This document shows positions 56,660 through 64,000 of a DNA stretch of 64,000 bases, piece by piece. The DNA lies in assembly GCF_001548095.1 (NCBI RefSeq), contig NZ_AP014815.1, positions 771,656 through 835,655 on the forward strand, in the 5' to 3' direction. The notes beneath the pieces were generated by a model. That model made no database searches. It saw only the letters and a program-made list of their open reading frames with translations, and was not told where the DNA came from. The first letter of the stretch is position 1. Every line of letters begins with the position of its first letter. A program made the translations under genes and the position numbers. This DNA is from Geminocystis sp. NIES-3708 (GTDB lineage Bacteria > Cyanobacteriota > Cyanobacteriia > Cyanobacteriales > Cyanobacteriaceae).

Positions 56660-57076
56660 TTAATATTCCTCCGATCTAGTAATAAATTTAGTTTTAATAG
56701 GAAGTTTTTGAGCCGCTAAACGCATTGCTTCTCTGGCGGTAGCTTCGGGGATACCAGCAATTTCAAACATGATTCTACCGGGTTTTACTACTGCTACCCA
56801 AAACTCAGGATTACCTTTACCAGATCCCATACGGGTCTCAGCAGGACGTTGAGTAACTGGTTTATCCGGAAAAATACGAATCCAGATTTTACCGCCTCTG
56901 CGAACATAACGAGTGATTGCCCGTCTTGCCGCTTCAATTTGACGAGAAGTAATCCAGCAAGGTTCAATAGCTTGAAGGGCGAAATCTCCAAAGTTAATGG
57001 AATTGCCACGATAAGCATTTCCCGTCATTCTGCCCCGATGTTGTTTACGGAATTTCGTTCTTCTTGGACTTAACAT
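56660..57076 (-). CDS. rplP: 50S ribosomal protein L16
   Basis: The 138-residue protein starts [20 protein letters not shown] and has [20 protein letters not shown] and [21 protein letters not shown]16 organises the A-site tRNA elbow. A 118-base spacer with two tandem arrays separates it from rpsC. Confidence 0.97.
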   Translation of the reverse strand: MLSPRRTKFRKQHRGRMTGNAYRGNSINFGDFALQAIEPCWITSRQIEAARRAITRYVRRGGKIWIRIFPDKPVTQRPAETRMGSGKGNPEFWVAVVKPGRIMFEIAGIPEATAREAMRLAAQKLPIKTKFITRSEEY

Positions 57077-57096
57077 AGTTTCTAGTTAATGGTTGT

Positions 57097-57138
57097 ATTA
57101 GGTATTAGGTATTAGGCTTTAGGTGTTAGGTTTTAGGC
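57097..57138. repeat. Six tandem heptamers (ATTAGGT type)
   Basis: ATTAGGT, ATTAGGT, ATTAGGC, TTTAGGT, GTTAGGT and TTTAGGC lie in strict register in the rplP-rpsC spacer. The same unit recurs in the rplV-rpsS spacer at 58339. Confidence 0.88.
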
Positions 57139-57149
57139 TTTTTTGACAT

Positions 57150-57188
57150 CTAGTCTCCCAGTCCCTAATCTTCTAGTCCCCTAGTCCC
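57150..57188. repeat. Octamer array (CTAGTCCC type)
   Basis: CTAGTCTC, CCAGTCCC, TAATCTT, CTAGTCCC and CTAGTCCC follow the heptamer array and end six bases before the rpsC stop. On the mRNA strand the units read as GGGACTAG, partly complementary to the CCTAAT heptamers beside them. Confidence 0.8.
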
Positions 57189-57194
57189 TTTTCA

Positions 57195-57917
57195 CTACTC
57201 AGAGCGATCCTCAAATTTCTGACGACGAGGCTTTTTACGTCCTTGTTTCGTCTTCGTGTTATTAGCTCTCAAATCTTCTTCACCGGGGATAATTTCACCT
57301 TTGAAGATCCAAACTTTAATCCCTAAAATACCGTAGATTGTACTTGCAGTTTTATAGGAATAATCAATATCAGCTCTGAGGGTATGAAGAGGTACACGAC
57401 CTTCACGAATCCACTCAGTACGCGCAATTTCTGCACCGTTTAGACGACCACTGACTTGGATTTTTATACCTAATACTTCTGCTTTTTGAGCTCTTTGAAT
57501 AGCTTGTCTAACTACTCGACGGAAAGAAACCCTTCTTTCTAATTGAGAAGTGATAAATTCAGCCATCAAAGCGGCATTCGCATCAACATTAGCAACTTCA
57601 ATAACATTGACTCGGAATTGACGTTGATTTTTGAGCAATGCTTGTAAATCAGTACGCAATTTTTCAATGCCCTGACCACCTTTACCCACAACAACACCGG
57701 GTCTAGCGGTATGAATAGAAAGGTCAATTTGATCTGCTTTACGATCAATTTTTATATCAGCAATACTAGCATTACTGAGATTTTTGTCAATGTACTGACG
57801 GATTTTGTAATCTTCTTGAAGAAGTTGAGGATAAAATTTCGGTTCGGCATACCAACAGGAAGAGTGTTCCTTAGTATAGCCGAGGCGAAAACCAATTGGA
57901 TGTACTTTTTGTCCCAT
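57195..57917 (-). CDS. rpsC: 30S ribosomal protein S3
   Basis: The 240-residue protein has [20 protein letters not shown], the KH-domain GXXG loop [15 protein letters not shown] (about residues 73-87) and [21 protein letters not shown]3 lies at the mRNA entry. It follows rplV by 31 bases and ends with a charged tail [12 protein letters not shown]. Confidence 0.97.
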   Translation of the reverse strand: MGQKVHPIGFRLGYTKEHSSCWYAEPKFYPQLLQEDYKIRQYIDKNLSNASIADIKIDRKADQIDLSIHTARPGVVVGKGGQGIEKLRTDLQALLKNQRQFRVNVIEVANVDANAALMAEFITSQLERRVSFRRVVRQAIQRAQKAEVLGIKIQVSGRLNGAEIARTEWIREGRVPLHTLRADIDYSYKTASTIYGILGIKVWIFKGEIIPGEEDLRANNTKTKQGRKKPRRQKFEDRSE

Positions 57918-57948
57918 GTTATATTTTTTGTTCCTTTTTCATGGTTAA

Positions 57949-58323
57949 CTATACCGTAGGAGCGACTGCCACAGTAATATGACAAGTACGTTTACGGATT
58001 TGATAAGCACGACCTTGCGCTCTAGGACGGAAACGTTTTAAAGTAGGTCCACCGTCAGCAAAGGCTGTACTGATCACGAGGTTAGAAGGTTCTAAACCTT
58101 GATTGTGTTCAGCATTAGCTACAGCAGAACGAAGAACCTTAATAATTGGTTCACAAGCTCGGTAAGGCATAAATTCCAGAATAATTAATGCTTCTCTGTA
58201 ACTACGTCCCCGAATTTGATCTAAAACCCGTCTCACTTTTGAGGGTGACATTCTGATATAACGAGCGATCGCTTTTACTTCTTGGGAGGTATCAACCTCT
58301 GGTTTTTCCTGTGTTTTAGCCAT
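57949..58323 (-). CDS. rplV: 50S ribosomal protein L22
   Basis: The 124-residue protein has [20 protein letters not shown], the extended hairpin region [20 protein letters not shown] and TCHITVAV. L22 lines the exit tunnel. A 122-base spacer with two tandem arrays separates it from rpsS. Confidence 0.96.
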   Translation of the reverse strand: MAKTQEKPEVDTSQEVKAIARYIRMSPSKVRRVLDQIRGRSYREALIILEFMPYRACEPIIKVLRSAVANAEHNQGLEPSNLVISTAFADGGPTLKRFRPRAQGRAYQIRKRTCHITVAVAPTV

Positions 58324-58338
58324 AATTATTAGTTGATA

Positions 58339-58366
58339 GTTAGGTATTAGGTATTAGGTATTAGGC
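58339..58366. repeat. Four tandem heptamers (ATTAGGT type)
   Basis: GTTAGGT, ATTAGGT, ATTAGGT and ATTAGGC lie just before the rplV start on its mRNA. The array repeats the unit found at 57097. Confidence 0.85.
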
Positions 58367-58387
58367 ATTTAGTAATATTTTTACTCT

Positions 58388-58427
58388 CTAGTCTCCTAGT
58401 CTTCTAGTCTCCTAGTCTCCTAATTTC
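58388..58427. repeat. Five tandem octamers (CTAGTCTC type)
   Basis: CTAGTCTC, CTAGTCTT, CTAGTCTC, CTAGTCTC and CTAATTTC in 8-nt register lie between the ATTAGGT array and the rpsS stop. On the mRNA they read GAGACTAG and produce repeated AGGAG words that look like Shine-Dalgarno sequences. Confidence 0.85.
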
Positions 58428-58445
58428 CTAGTTCCTAATCTTCTA

Positions 58446-58724
58446 TTAGCGTCTTGCTTTTTTGTCACTTTTAGCATGACCTCGAAAGGTACGAGTAGGA
58501 GCAAATTCTCCTAATTTATGACCTACCATTTGCTCGGTGACAAAGATAGGAACGTGTTGACGACCATTATGAACAGCAATAGTGTGACCGATCATTTGGG
58601 GGATGATAGTGGAAGCACGTGACCAAGTTTTTACTACTTGTTTCTCACCTTTATTGTTCAATTTCTCAATTTTGGTGAGAAGGCTATCCGCTATAAATGG
58701 TCCTTTTTTTAGTGAACGACTCAT
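58446..58724 (-). CDS. rpsS: 30S ribosomal protein S19
   Basis: The 92-residue protein begins [20 protein letters not shown] and has [20 protein letters not shown], then [21 protein letters not shown]19 is in the 30S head. Standard place between rplB and rplV. Confidence 0.97.
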   Translation of the reverse strand: MSRSLKKGPFIADSLLTKIEKLNNKGEKQVVKTWSRASTIIPQMIGHTIAVHNGRQHVPIFVTEQMVGHKLGEFAPTRTFRGHAKSDKKARR

Positions 58725-58765
58725 GAATTTTCCTTATTAATGCGGTTAAAATCTCGAAAGTTGTC

Positions 58766-59608
58766 TTATTTACCTTTATTGGCGTTACGACGACGAACGA
58801 TGTATTTGCTACTAAGTTTTTTCTTCTTACGAGTTTTCTTACCTAGAGCTGGTTGTCCCCAAGGAGAAACAGGTCCAGAACGACCAATTGGAGCACGACC
58901 TTCACCACCACCATGGGGGTGATCTACGGGGTTCATGGCACTACCACGAACATGAGGTCTGATACCTAAATGACGAGTCTTACCAGCTTTTCCGAGTTTG
59001 AGGTTTCTGGCTTCGATATTTCCTACTCGTCCGATAGTGGCATAACATTCTTTACGAATCATCCGCACCTCTTTAGAAGGTAACTTCAGAGTGACATAAT
59101 CACCGTCTTTTGCCATTAATTGTGCAAAACCACCTGCGGCACGAACTATTTGACCGCCTTTTCCTCTAGTGAGTTCAACATTATGAATCTCAGTACCAAG
59201 GGGAATTTTTTCTAAAGGTAAAGCATTACCAATTTCATAAGGAGCATCAGCACTAGCAATAATAGTAGCACCTACTTGGATATTTGCTGGGGCAAGAATA
59301 TATCTTTTTTCGCCGTCTTCATACTGAACAAGAGCAATACGAGCGTTACGGTTAGGATCGTATTCGATAGCAATTACTTGAGCATTAATATCTCTTTTAT
59401 CTCTTTTGAAATCAATAATCCGATAAAGTTTTTTATGTCCACCACCACGGTGACGACTGGTAATTACACCTCTGTTATTACGTCCCTTTTTACGGTGGAC
59501 ATATTTTGTCAGAGACTTTTCCGGAGTGCTTTTTGTGATTTCTGCGAAATCCGAGCTTACCGCTTGTCTTCGACCTGGTGTATATGGTCTATATGTACGA
59601 ACACCCAT
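58766..59608 (-). CDS. rplB: 50S ribosomal protein L2
   Basis: The 280-residue protein has [20 protein letters not shown] and the peptidyl-transferase-region block [20 protein letters not shown] with the conserved His. The Arg/Lys-rich tail [18 protein letters not shown] completes it. It lies 55 bases after rplW. Confidence 0.97.
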   Translation of the reverse strand: MGVRTYRPYTPGRRQAVSSDFAEITKSTPEKSLTKYVHRKKGRNNRGVITSRHRGGGHKKLYRIIDFKRDKRDINAQVIAIEYDPNRNARIALVQYEDGEKRYILAPANIQVGATIIASADAPYEIGNALPLEKIPLGTEIHNVELTRGKGGQIVRAAGGFAQLMAKDGDYVTLKLPSKEVRMIRKECYATIGRVGNIEARNLKLGKAGKTRHLGIRPHVRGSAMNPVDHPHGGGEGRAPIGRSGPVSPWGQPALGKKTRKKKKLSSKYIVRRRNANKGK

Positions 59609-59663
59609 AATTTAGTTATAACTATCAGTTTTCTGTGAGTAATTTCCCATTAATCTAGAGAGA

Positions 59664-60002
59664 TTATAAGTCTGGGAAAAATGTACTTTGGAGAGAATCT
59701 CCTTGTGCTAGGGTTACGATCGCTTTTTTGTATTGGGCTTTATAACCAATACTTTGACCAACACGACGTTTTTTACGGGGTTGATTCATGGTATTGACTT
59801 TGACCACTTTTACTTCAAATAAACTTTCTATCGCCGCACGAATTTCAGGTTTAGTCGCAGGTTTAACTACTTCAAAAACATACTTATTTTCTTCCATCAT
59901 ATAAGTTGCCTTTTCGGTAACGATGGGGCGAATAACAAGATCTGCTAATTCTGCGGTATTCTTTCTGACTTTAGTTGTTTTTCCGTATCTACTATTCGCC
60001 AC
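59664..60002 (-). CDS. rplW: 50S ribosomal protein L23
   Basis: The start is GTG at 60002, inside the end of rplD (11-base overlap), with AGGAGG six bases upstream within rplD codons, so translation is coupled. The 112-residue protein has [20 protein letters not shown] and [21 protein letters not shown]23 sits at the exit tunnel and docks trigger factor and SRP. Confidence 0.95.
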   Translation of the reverse strand: MANSRYGKTTKVRKNTAELADLVIRPIVTEKATYMMEENKYVFEVVKPATKPEIRAAIESLFEVKVVKVNTMNQPRKKRRVGQSIGYKAQYKKAIVTLAQGDSLQSTFFPDL

Positions 60003-60630
60003 AATAAACCTCCTGTATTTTAGTAATAGCTTCAGAGGTAGCTACAATTTTATCAGCGTACAAAATGTCATAAATATTCAAACAATCATGTCTGAGAAGT
60101 TTGACATTAGGTAAGTTACGAACAGATAGGTAAAAATTGTCAGAGGAAAGATCTGTAGCAATTAATAATACTTTTTGATCGGCGGATACACCCCAACGAC
60201 TTAGAGCGGCTACTACTTCTTTTGTTTTAGGAGCAGTTAATTGATCTGTGAAGTTTTCTACAACGATCAAATCTTCCACTCGACTGATAAAAGCAGTTCT
60301 TAAAGCTAATCTTCTTTCCTTACGGTTCATTTTGAGGTTGTAATCTTTGGGTTTTGGTCCAAAAATGACACCACCGCCACGCCATAAAGGAGAACGAATA
60401 GAACCAGCCCTTGCTCTACCTGTACCTTTCTGCCGCCAAGGTTTACGACCACCACCACGCACTTCGGCTCTAGTTTTTGTGGATGCTGTACCCTGACGCT
60501 GATTATGTAGTTGACGAACTAAGGCTCGATGAACAATATGTTCGGCGTTTTCTTCTTTAGCGATGGGCATCTCTAAAGTAGTTTCACCACTTTGTTCTCC
60601 TTGCCAATTTTTGACTACACAATTAACCAT
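59992..60630 (-). CDS. rplD: 50S ribosomal protein L4
   Basis: The 212-residue protein has [20 protein letters not shown] and [20 protein letters not shown], the extended tunnel loop of L4. In some bacteria L4 represses its own operon, but no such site is demonstrated here. It begins 44 bases after rplC and overlaps rplW. Confidence 0.96.
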   Translation of the reverse strand: MVNCVVKNWQGEQSGETTLEMPIAKEENAEHIVHRALVRQLHNQRQGTASTKTRAEVRGGGRKPWRQKGTGRARAGSIRSPLWRGGGVIFGPKPKDYNLKMNRKERRLALRTAFISRVEDLIVVENFTDQLTAPKTKEVVAALSRWGVSADQKVLLIATDLSSDNFYLSVRNLPNVKLLRHDCLNIYDILYADKIVATSEAITKIQEVYCGE

Positions 60631-60674
60631 AATTTTTTAAAATGAAATTTCGTTTATCTTAACGGTGAGTTATG

Positions 60675-61358
60675 TTACTTTTGACCCACGATTAAAGCGG
60701 GAGTAATGCTCACTAAATTACCTGTTTTACCCGGTATTGCCCCTTTGATGAGTAATAAATTACGCTCAGAGTCAATTTTAGCGATGGTTAATTTACGGAT
60801 TTTTACGTTAGTGTTACCATAACGTCCTGCCATTCTTTTGCCTGGGTAAACACGACCGGGAGTTGTACCTGCGCCTGTCGAACCGGGTAAGCGATGGTTT
60901 TTAGAACCGTGAGTCATATTACCTCTTTTGAAGTTATGACGTTTTTGATAACCAGCAAAGCCTCGTCCGATGGTTTTACCACCTACATCCACTAATGCAC
61001 CTTCTTCAAATAAGTCTGCTCCTATAGTTTGTCCGATTTCAAAGGAACTAACATCATCAAGACGATATTCTTTGAGATGACGCAAAGCAGGAAGCCCTTT
61101 ATTACTTAAGTGTCCATATTCAGGACTAGATAAGTATTTATTAACTTCTTTAGGCTCTTTAGTGTTTAAGGTACGTTTACGATCAGGTAGCTCACTGTAT
61201 CCGAGTTGGACGGCTGAATAACCGTCAGTTTCTTTGGTTTTGATTTGAGTTACTAAACATGGACCTGCTTGAACCACAGTGACAGGAATTGCATTACCTG
61301 TTTCGGGGTCAAAAATAGTGGTCATGCCTAGTTTTGTACCAAGTACGCCTAAGCTCAC
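60675..61358 (-). CDS. rplC: 50S ribosomal protein L3
   Basis: The 227-residue protein starts [20 protein letters not shown] and has [40 protein letters not shown] and [11 protein letters not shown]. It is the first gene of the cluster; there is no rpsJ upstream, which in cyanobacteria lies in the str operon. A 538-base non-coding leader region precedes it. Confidence 0.96.
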   Translation of the reverse strand: MSLGVLGTKLGMTTIFDPETGNAIPVTVVQAGPCLVTQIKTKETDGYSAVQLGYSELPDRKRTLNTKEPKEVNKYLSSPEYGHLSNKGLPALRHLKEYRLDDVSSFEIGQTIGADLFEEGALVDVGGKTIGRGFAGYQKRHNFKRGNMTHGSKNHRLPGSTGAGTTPGRVYPGKRMAGRYGNTNVKIRKLTIAKIDSERNLLLIKGAIPGKTGNLVSITPALIVGQK

Positions 61359-61896
61359 GGGATCTGTCCCTCTAAATTGCTAAACAACACGATTTGATTC
61401 AGGGAAAGATTACTCTTTCTGACTGAGATTTGTCTGTAAAATAATGGTTAGAAGTTAAGTTATTTAAGCTATTCTTAATTCGTTAACTCCACTATTATTA
61501 ATTTCTTAATAAACAGACACTTTTGATAACTACTAATCTAAACTTAAAGATTAGCAAGAGCCTCAATTACCTCAATAGACTTAAGATATTGACTGGTAGT
61601 CTAGCTATCTCAGTATCTTTGAGAGGCTATTTTTGTACTTATAGTCACAAATAATCATTATATACGATAGCAGGATAATAACGCAATAGGCAATTAATAA
61701 TTAATTCTGGTATTTAAAGAAAGGTTTTTTTGACGATACGAAACTAATATTACTGAGATTCGAGCAGAACTTCAGCATATAAAATAGTTATATTTATTAA
61801 CTCGGTATTAATTTGCTAGTAATGAAAAACAACTTAATACTTCACATATAGGATAGACAAAAAATTAGGTAATGATTTGTTAACTATATTTTTAAG
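61359..61896 (-). promoter_or_regulatory. Long non-coding leader region upstream of rplC
   Basis: These 538 bases between rplC and tRNA-Leu hold no supportable gene. A longer-range inverted repeat, AGCCTC-AA at 61559-61566 and TTGAGAGGCT at 61619-61628, could form a leader stem of about 70 bases with an internal part (GACTTAAG to CTAGCTATC). The operon promoter must be in here. I cannot place a -10 box with confidence in such AT-rich sequence. Confidence 0.45.
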
Positions 61897-61978
61897 TGCG
61901 GATGGCGAGACTCGAACTCGCAAGGTCAAGACCACACGCCCCTCAAGCGTGCGCGTATACCAATTCCGCCACATCCGC
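61897..61978 (-). tRNA. tRNA-Leu (anticodon GAG)
   Basis: An 82-nt class II tRNA on the minus strand: acceptor GCGGATG/CATCCGC, anticodon stem CACGC/GCGTG with loop TTGAGGG (anticodon GAG), a long variable arm, and T-loop TTCGAGT. Discriminator A, CCA not encoded. It decodes CUC/CUU. Confidence 0.95.
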
Positions 61979-62064
61979 AAGTTATAATGACTAAATATTA
62001 TAACTAATTTATATTAAGTCCGTCAACTATAATAAAAGGAAGTTTCTCAATATATCTATTCGTA

Positions 62065-63201
62065 ATGTTCAATAAATTTATCGGTTTATCTTTGTTTTGT
62101 CTTAGTTCTAGTATTATATCTTATGGTTATTCATTTGCTCAATCGATACCCTTGCAACCCGTGGATATGCCCACAAAGATAGTTGATGAGCAATTATTTA
62201 CTCATGATAAACAAGCATTAATAAAAGCAATTGATTATAGTTTAAGTTATCTTAATACCGATAAAGCTAAAACTGTTTATACCAATTATAAAATACCTGA
62301 GTTCAGTCGTGAAAGGGTAATAGCTTCTTTAAAACGTTTTCGTCAATTATTAATTATTTCCACTAGCCCTCAACAATTACAAAATTTTGTGGAAAGAGAA
62401 TTTCAGTTTTATAAATCTGTAGGACATGATAATCAAGGTACAGTTTCTTTTACAGGTTATTTTCAACCTGTTTATAATGCTAGTCGTCAAAAAACATCTG
62501 TTTATCGTTACCCTCTTTATCGTAAACCGAATAACTTTAATTCTTGGGAAATTCCTCATCCTACTCGCACAGATTTAGAAGGTCAAGATGGATTAGGTAA
62601 TAATAGTATTTTAAAAGGTTATGAGTTAGTCTGGTTAAATGATAGGTTACAAGCATATTTAGTACAGGTTCAAGGTTCAGCCCAATTAAAACTTACTGAT
62701 GGTAAAATTATGACTATTGGTTATGATGGAGCAACTGATTATCCTTATAGTAGTCTGGGAAAAGAATTAATCAAAGATCAAAAAATTCCTTCCAACGAGA
62801 TGAGCCTTCCACGCTTAATGACTTATTTACAAAATAATCCTGATGAATTAGATATATATTTACCTCGAAATGAGCGTTTTATTTTTTTTAAAGAAACAGG
62901 TGGTAAACCTGCGACTGGTAGTTTAAATGTTCCTGTTACTGATGAAAGATCTATTGCTACGGATAAATCTATTATGCCTCCGGGAGCTTTAGCTTTAATA
63001 TATACTCGTATTCCTCAAATAGATGATAAAAAACGACTTGTTACCTCTACTGTTAGTCGTTATGTGTTGGATCAAGATACAGGTAGTGCAATTAAAGGTG
63101 CAGGTAGAGTTGATATATTTTTTGGGACGGGTGATATTGCTAAAGCGAAGGCTGGTTTGGTAGATTGGACAGGGGATTTATATTATTTATTGCTTAAATA
63201 G
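62065..63201 (+). CDS. mltA: MltA-family membrane-bound lytic murein transglycosylase
   Basis: MltA cleaves peptidoglycan glycan strands to 1,6-anhydro products. The 378-residue protein has a signal peptide (about residues 1-25). The MltA domain core has VSFTGYFQPVYNASRQKTSV near residue 132 and LVWLNDRLQAYLVQVQGSAQ; the C-terminal 3D (DPBB) domain carries the catalytic Asp in GRVDIFFGTG (about residue 351). No lipobox Cys is visible, so it may be periplasmic rather than lipid-anchored. It stands alone, with element copy C downstream. Confidence 0.9.
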   Translation: MFNKFIGLSLFCLSSSIISYGYSFAQSIPLQPVDMPTKIVDEQLFTHDKQALIKAIDYSLSYLNTDKAKTVYTNYKIPEFSRERVIASLKRFRQLLIISTSPQQLQNFVEREFQFYKSVGHDNQGTVSFTGYFQPVYNASRQKTSVYRYPLYRKPNNFNSWEIPHPTRTDLEGQDGLGNNSILKGYELVWLNDRLQAYLVQVQGSAQLKLTDGKIMTIGYDGATDYPYSSLGKELIKDQKIPSNEMSLPRLMTYLQNNPDELDIYLPRNERFIFFKETGGKPATGSLNVPVTDERSIATDKSIMPPGALALIYTRIPQIDDKKRLVTSTVSRYVLDQDTGSAIKGAGRVDIFFGTGDIAKAKAGLVDWTGDLYYLLLK

Positions 63202-63210
63202 GGGTTGCTG

Positions 63211-63380
63211 AAAATCTAGTGTTTTTACTGAGGGTAGGAGACTAGAAGAATCGTAGAATAATTTTTAATATTTGTGCATTTTTAAAATAACTTTATTAAT
63301 TCACAAAAAAACTATAATATTTCTGTCTTCCTATCAACGAGAGTCATTCATGATATACTTTTATCTCGAACTTAGGTAAC
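63211..63380 (+). repeat. Inverted-repeat element, copy C (diverged, about 170 bp)
   Basis: From about 63255 onward the sequence aligns with copies A and B: AATATTTGTGCATTTTT, ATAACTTTATTAATTCAC, TTTCTGTC and the end CGAACTTAGGT. The left end is decayed. It fills most of the gap between mltA and the ABC ATPase gene, in the same orientation as copy B. No reading frame. Confidence 0.68.
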
Positions 63381-63434
63381 GCTAGTTTTTATAACTTTTA
63401 CAATCCTTCCTAACTCCATCCCTAAAGTAGTCTA

Positions 63435-64000
63435 TTAATTGCTTATTTGTTCTGTTTTATTTGTAGATTCTCCGTTATTACTACTACCCGTCAAAGATTG
63501 AAATAAAGCAAATCCTGCGATCGAAACCACCAGTAAACTACTAACAATACCAGCTATTTTTAATTTATTATTAGTTTTAGGGATAAATTCTTCATCATTA
63601 GTATCTTCAGAATGAGCGTGACGATGAAATAAGAAATCTAAAGCATGGTTGCGTAATTCATAGTAACGAGGATCTTCCGTGATTTGAGCACGATTACGAG
63701 GACGAGAAAAGGGAATATCAAGAATTTCGCCGATTTTTGCTGAAGGTCCATTAGTCATCATAACGAGGCGATCTGCTAAAAATAAGGCTTCATCAATATC
63801 GTGGGTGATCATCATTACTGTTAATTTATGATTACGCCAAATTTCTAATAATTCTTCTTGTAATTCTTCTTTTGTAATGGCATCTAAAGCTCCAAAAGGT
63901 TCATCTAAAATTAGTACTTCGGGACGTATGGCTAAAGCACGAGCGATCGCAACTCTTTGTTTCATACCCCCAGAAAGTTGATTAGGTTTCTTTTTGGCGG
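63435..64000 (-). CDS. NrtD/CmpD-type ABC transporter ATPase, 3' part with C-terminal membrane tail
   Basis: The gene enters from the right edge; the visible 188 residues start in KKKPNQLSGGMKQRVAIARA, the ABC signature. Walker B is VLILDEPFGALDAITK and the switch His is in MMITHDIDEALFLADR. The region MTNGPSAKIGEILDIPFSRP and RYYELRNHALDFLFH matches nitrate/bicarbonate/taurine-type ATPases (NrtD, CmpD). Unusually, after residue about 130 of the visible part there is a charged linker and one hydrophobic helix (IAGIVSSLLVVSIAGFALFQ) with a Ser/Asn-rich tail. Substrate cannot be decided without the neighbouring genes. Confidence 0.82.
   Translation of the reverse strand, partial: AKKKPNQLSGGMKQRVAIARALAIRPEVLILDEPFGALDAITKEELQEELLEIWRNHKLTVMMITHDIDEALFLADRLVMMTNGPSAKIGEILDIPFSRPRNRAQITEDPRYYELRNHALDFLFHRHAHSEDTNDEEFIPKTNNKLKIAGIVSSLLVVSIAGFALFQSLTGSSNNGESTNKTEQISN

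Noticed and set aside
57097..57188. Tandem arrays considered as a CRISPR
   Set aside because: Units are 7-8 bases without spacers and no cas gene is present.

Overview
The window reads as a chromosomal segment of a low-GC unicellular-type cyanobacterium. The support is a beta-carboxysome operon (ccmK2-ccmK1-ccmL-ccmM-ccmN) with a separate CcaA-type carbonic anhydrase, psbU, the clock-output kinase gene sasA, a ycf45 homologue, a PSII S4-domain gene, a cyanobacterial S10/spc/alpha ribosomal cluster without rpsN and rpmD, and about a dozen copies of the palindrome GCGATCGC (HIP1). Gene content suggests the Geminocystis/Cyanobacterium neighbourhood, but I cannot fix the species from sequence alone.

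Layout. Positions 1-7250 hold housekeeping and transport genes: the 3' end of argD, an MntP-like exporter, a PSII S4 protein, an AI-2E family protein, two small secreted proteins, ilvD and galE. Positions 7260-11760 are the carboxysome operon. Positions 11830-23530 hold tRNA-Arg, an EbsA-like gene, dusA, rnc, a protein joining an LRAT-like domain to a PspA-like helix, a Co/Ni ECF transporter operon without its ATPase, a membrane pseudokinase, a radical SAM protein, sasA, a pentapeptide protein and psbU. Positions 23588-38866 hold ppk, a nonsense-riddled Rpn/DUF4351 pseudogene, a peptide-binding lipoprotein, ccaA, aroB, hemC, coaE, a 984-residue double glycosyltransferase, tRNA-Val, a DUF2227 protein, mazG, a grxD-bolA pair and a small secreted protein. 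After ycf45 (39125-40864) comes an accessory island at 40979-44841. It contains a truncated HsdR-N/methyltransferase gene, an HNH endonuclease gene split by a 1281-bp IS with perfect 14-bp inverted ends and a 9-bp target duplication, a possible methyltransferase 3' remnant and a hicA-like remnant. Positions 44842-61358 are the minus-strand ribosomal cluster rplC to rpmE, closed by a clear terminator. The window ends with tRNA-Leu, an MltA-family lytic transglycosylase and the 3' part of an NrtD/CmpD-type ATPase gene.

How the genes fit together. The ccm operon and ccaA together specify a beta-carboxysome: shell hexamers (CcmK), vertices (CcmL), a Rubisco-clustering and gamma-carbonic-anhydrase scaffold (CcmM), the shell adaptor CcmN with its C-terminal encapsulation peptide, and CcaA with a matching C-terminal tail. 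The ribosomal cluster also carries rpoA, secY, adk, infA and truA, tying translation to secretion and transcription.

Structure beyond genes. Two repeat systems stand out. One is a family of about 200-bp inverted-repeat elements in three copies (6077-6281, 12437-12633, about 63211-63380); one copy supplies the galE stop codon. The other is a set of unrelated short tandem arrays that nearly all share a 7-nt period (some 8-nt), several lying directly against stop codons, including inside the ribosomal operon. The most unusual single genes are the LRAT/PspA-like fusion, the pseudokinase, and the pseudogene with five in-frame stops but no indel. I found no CRISPR array, rRNA or prophage.
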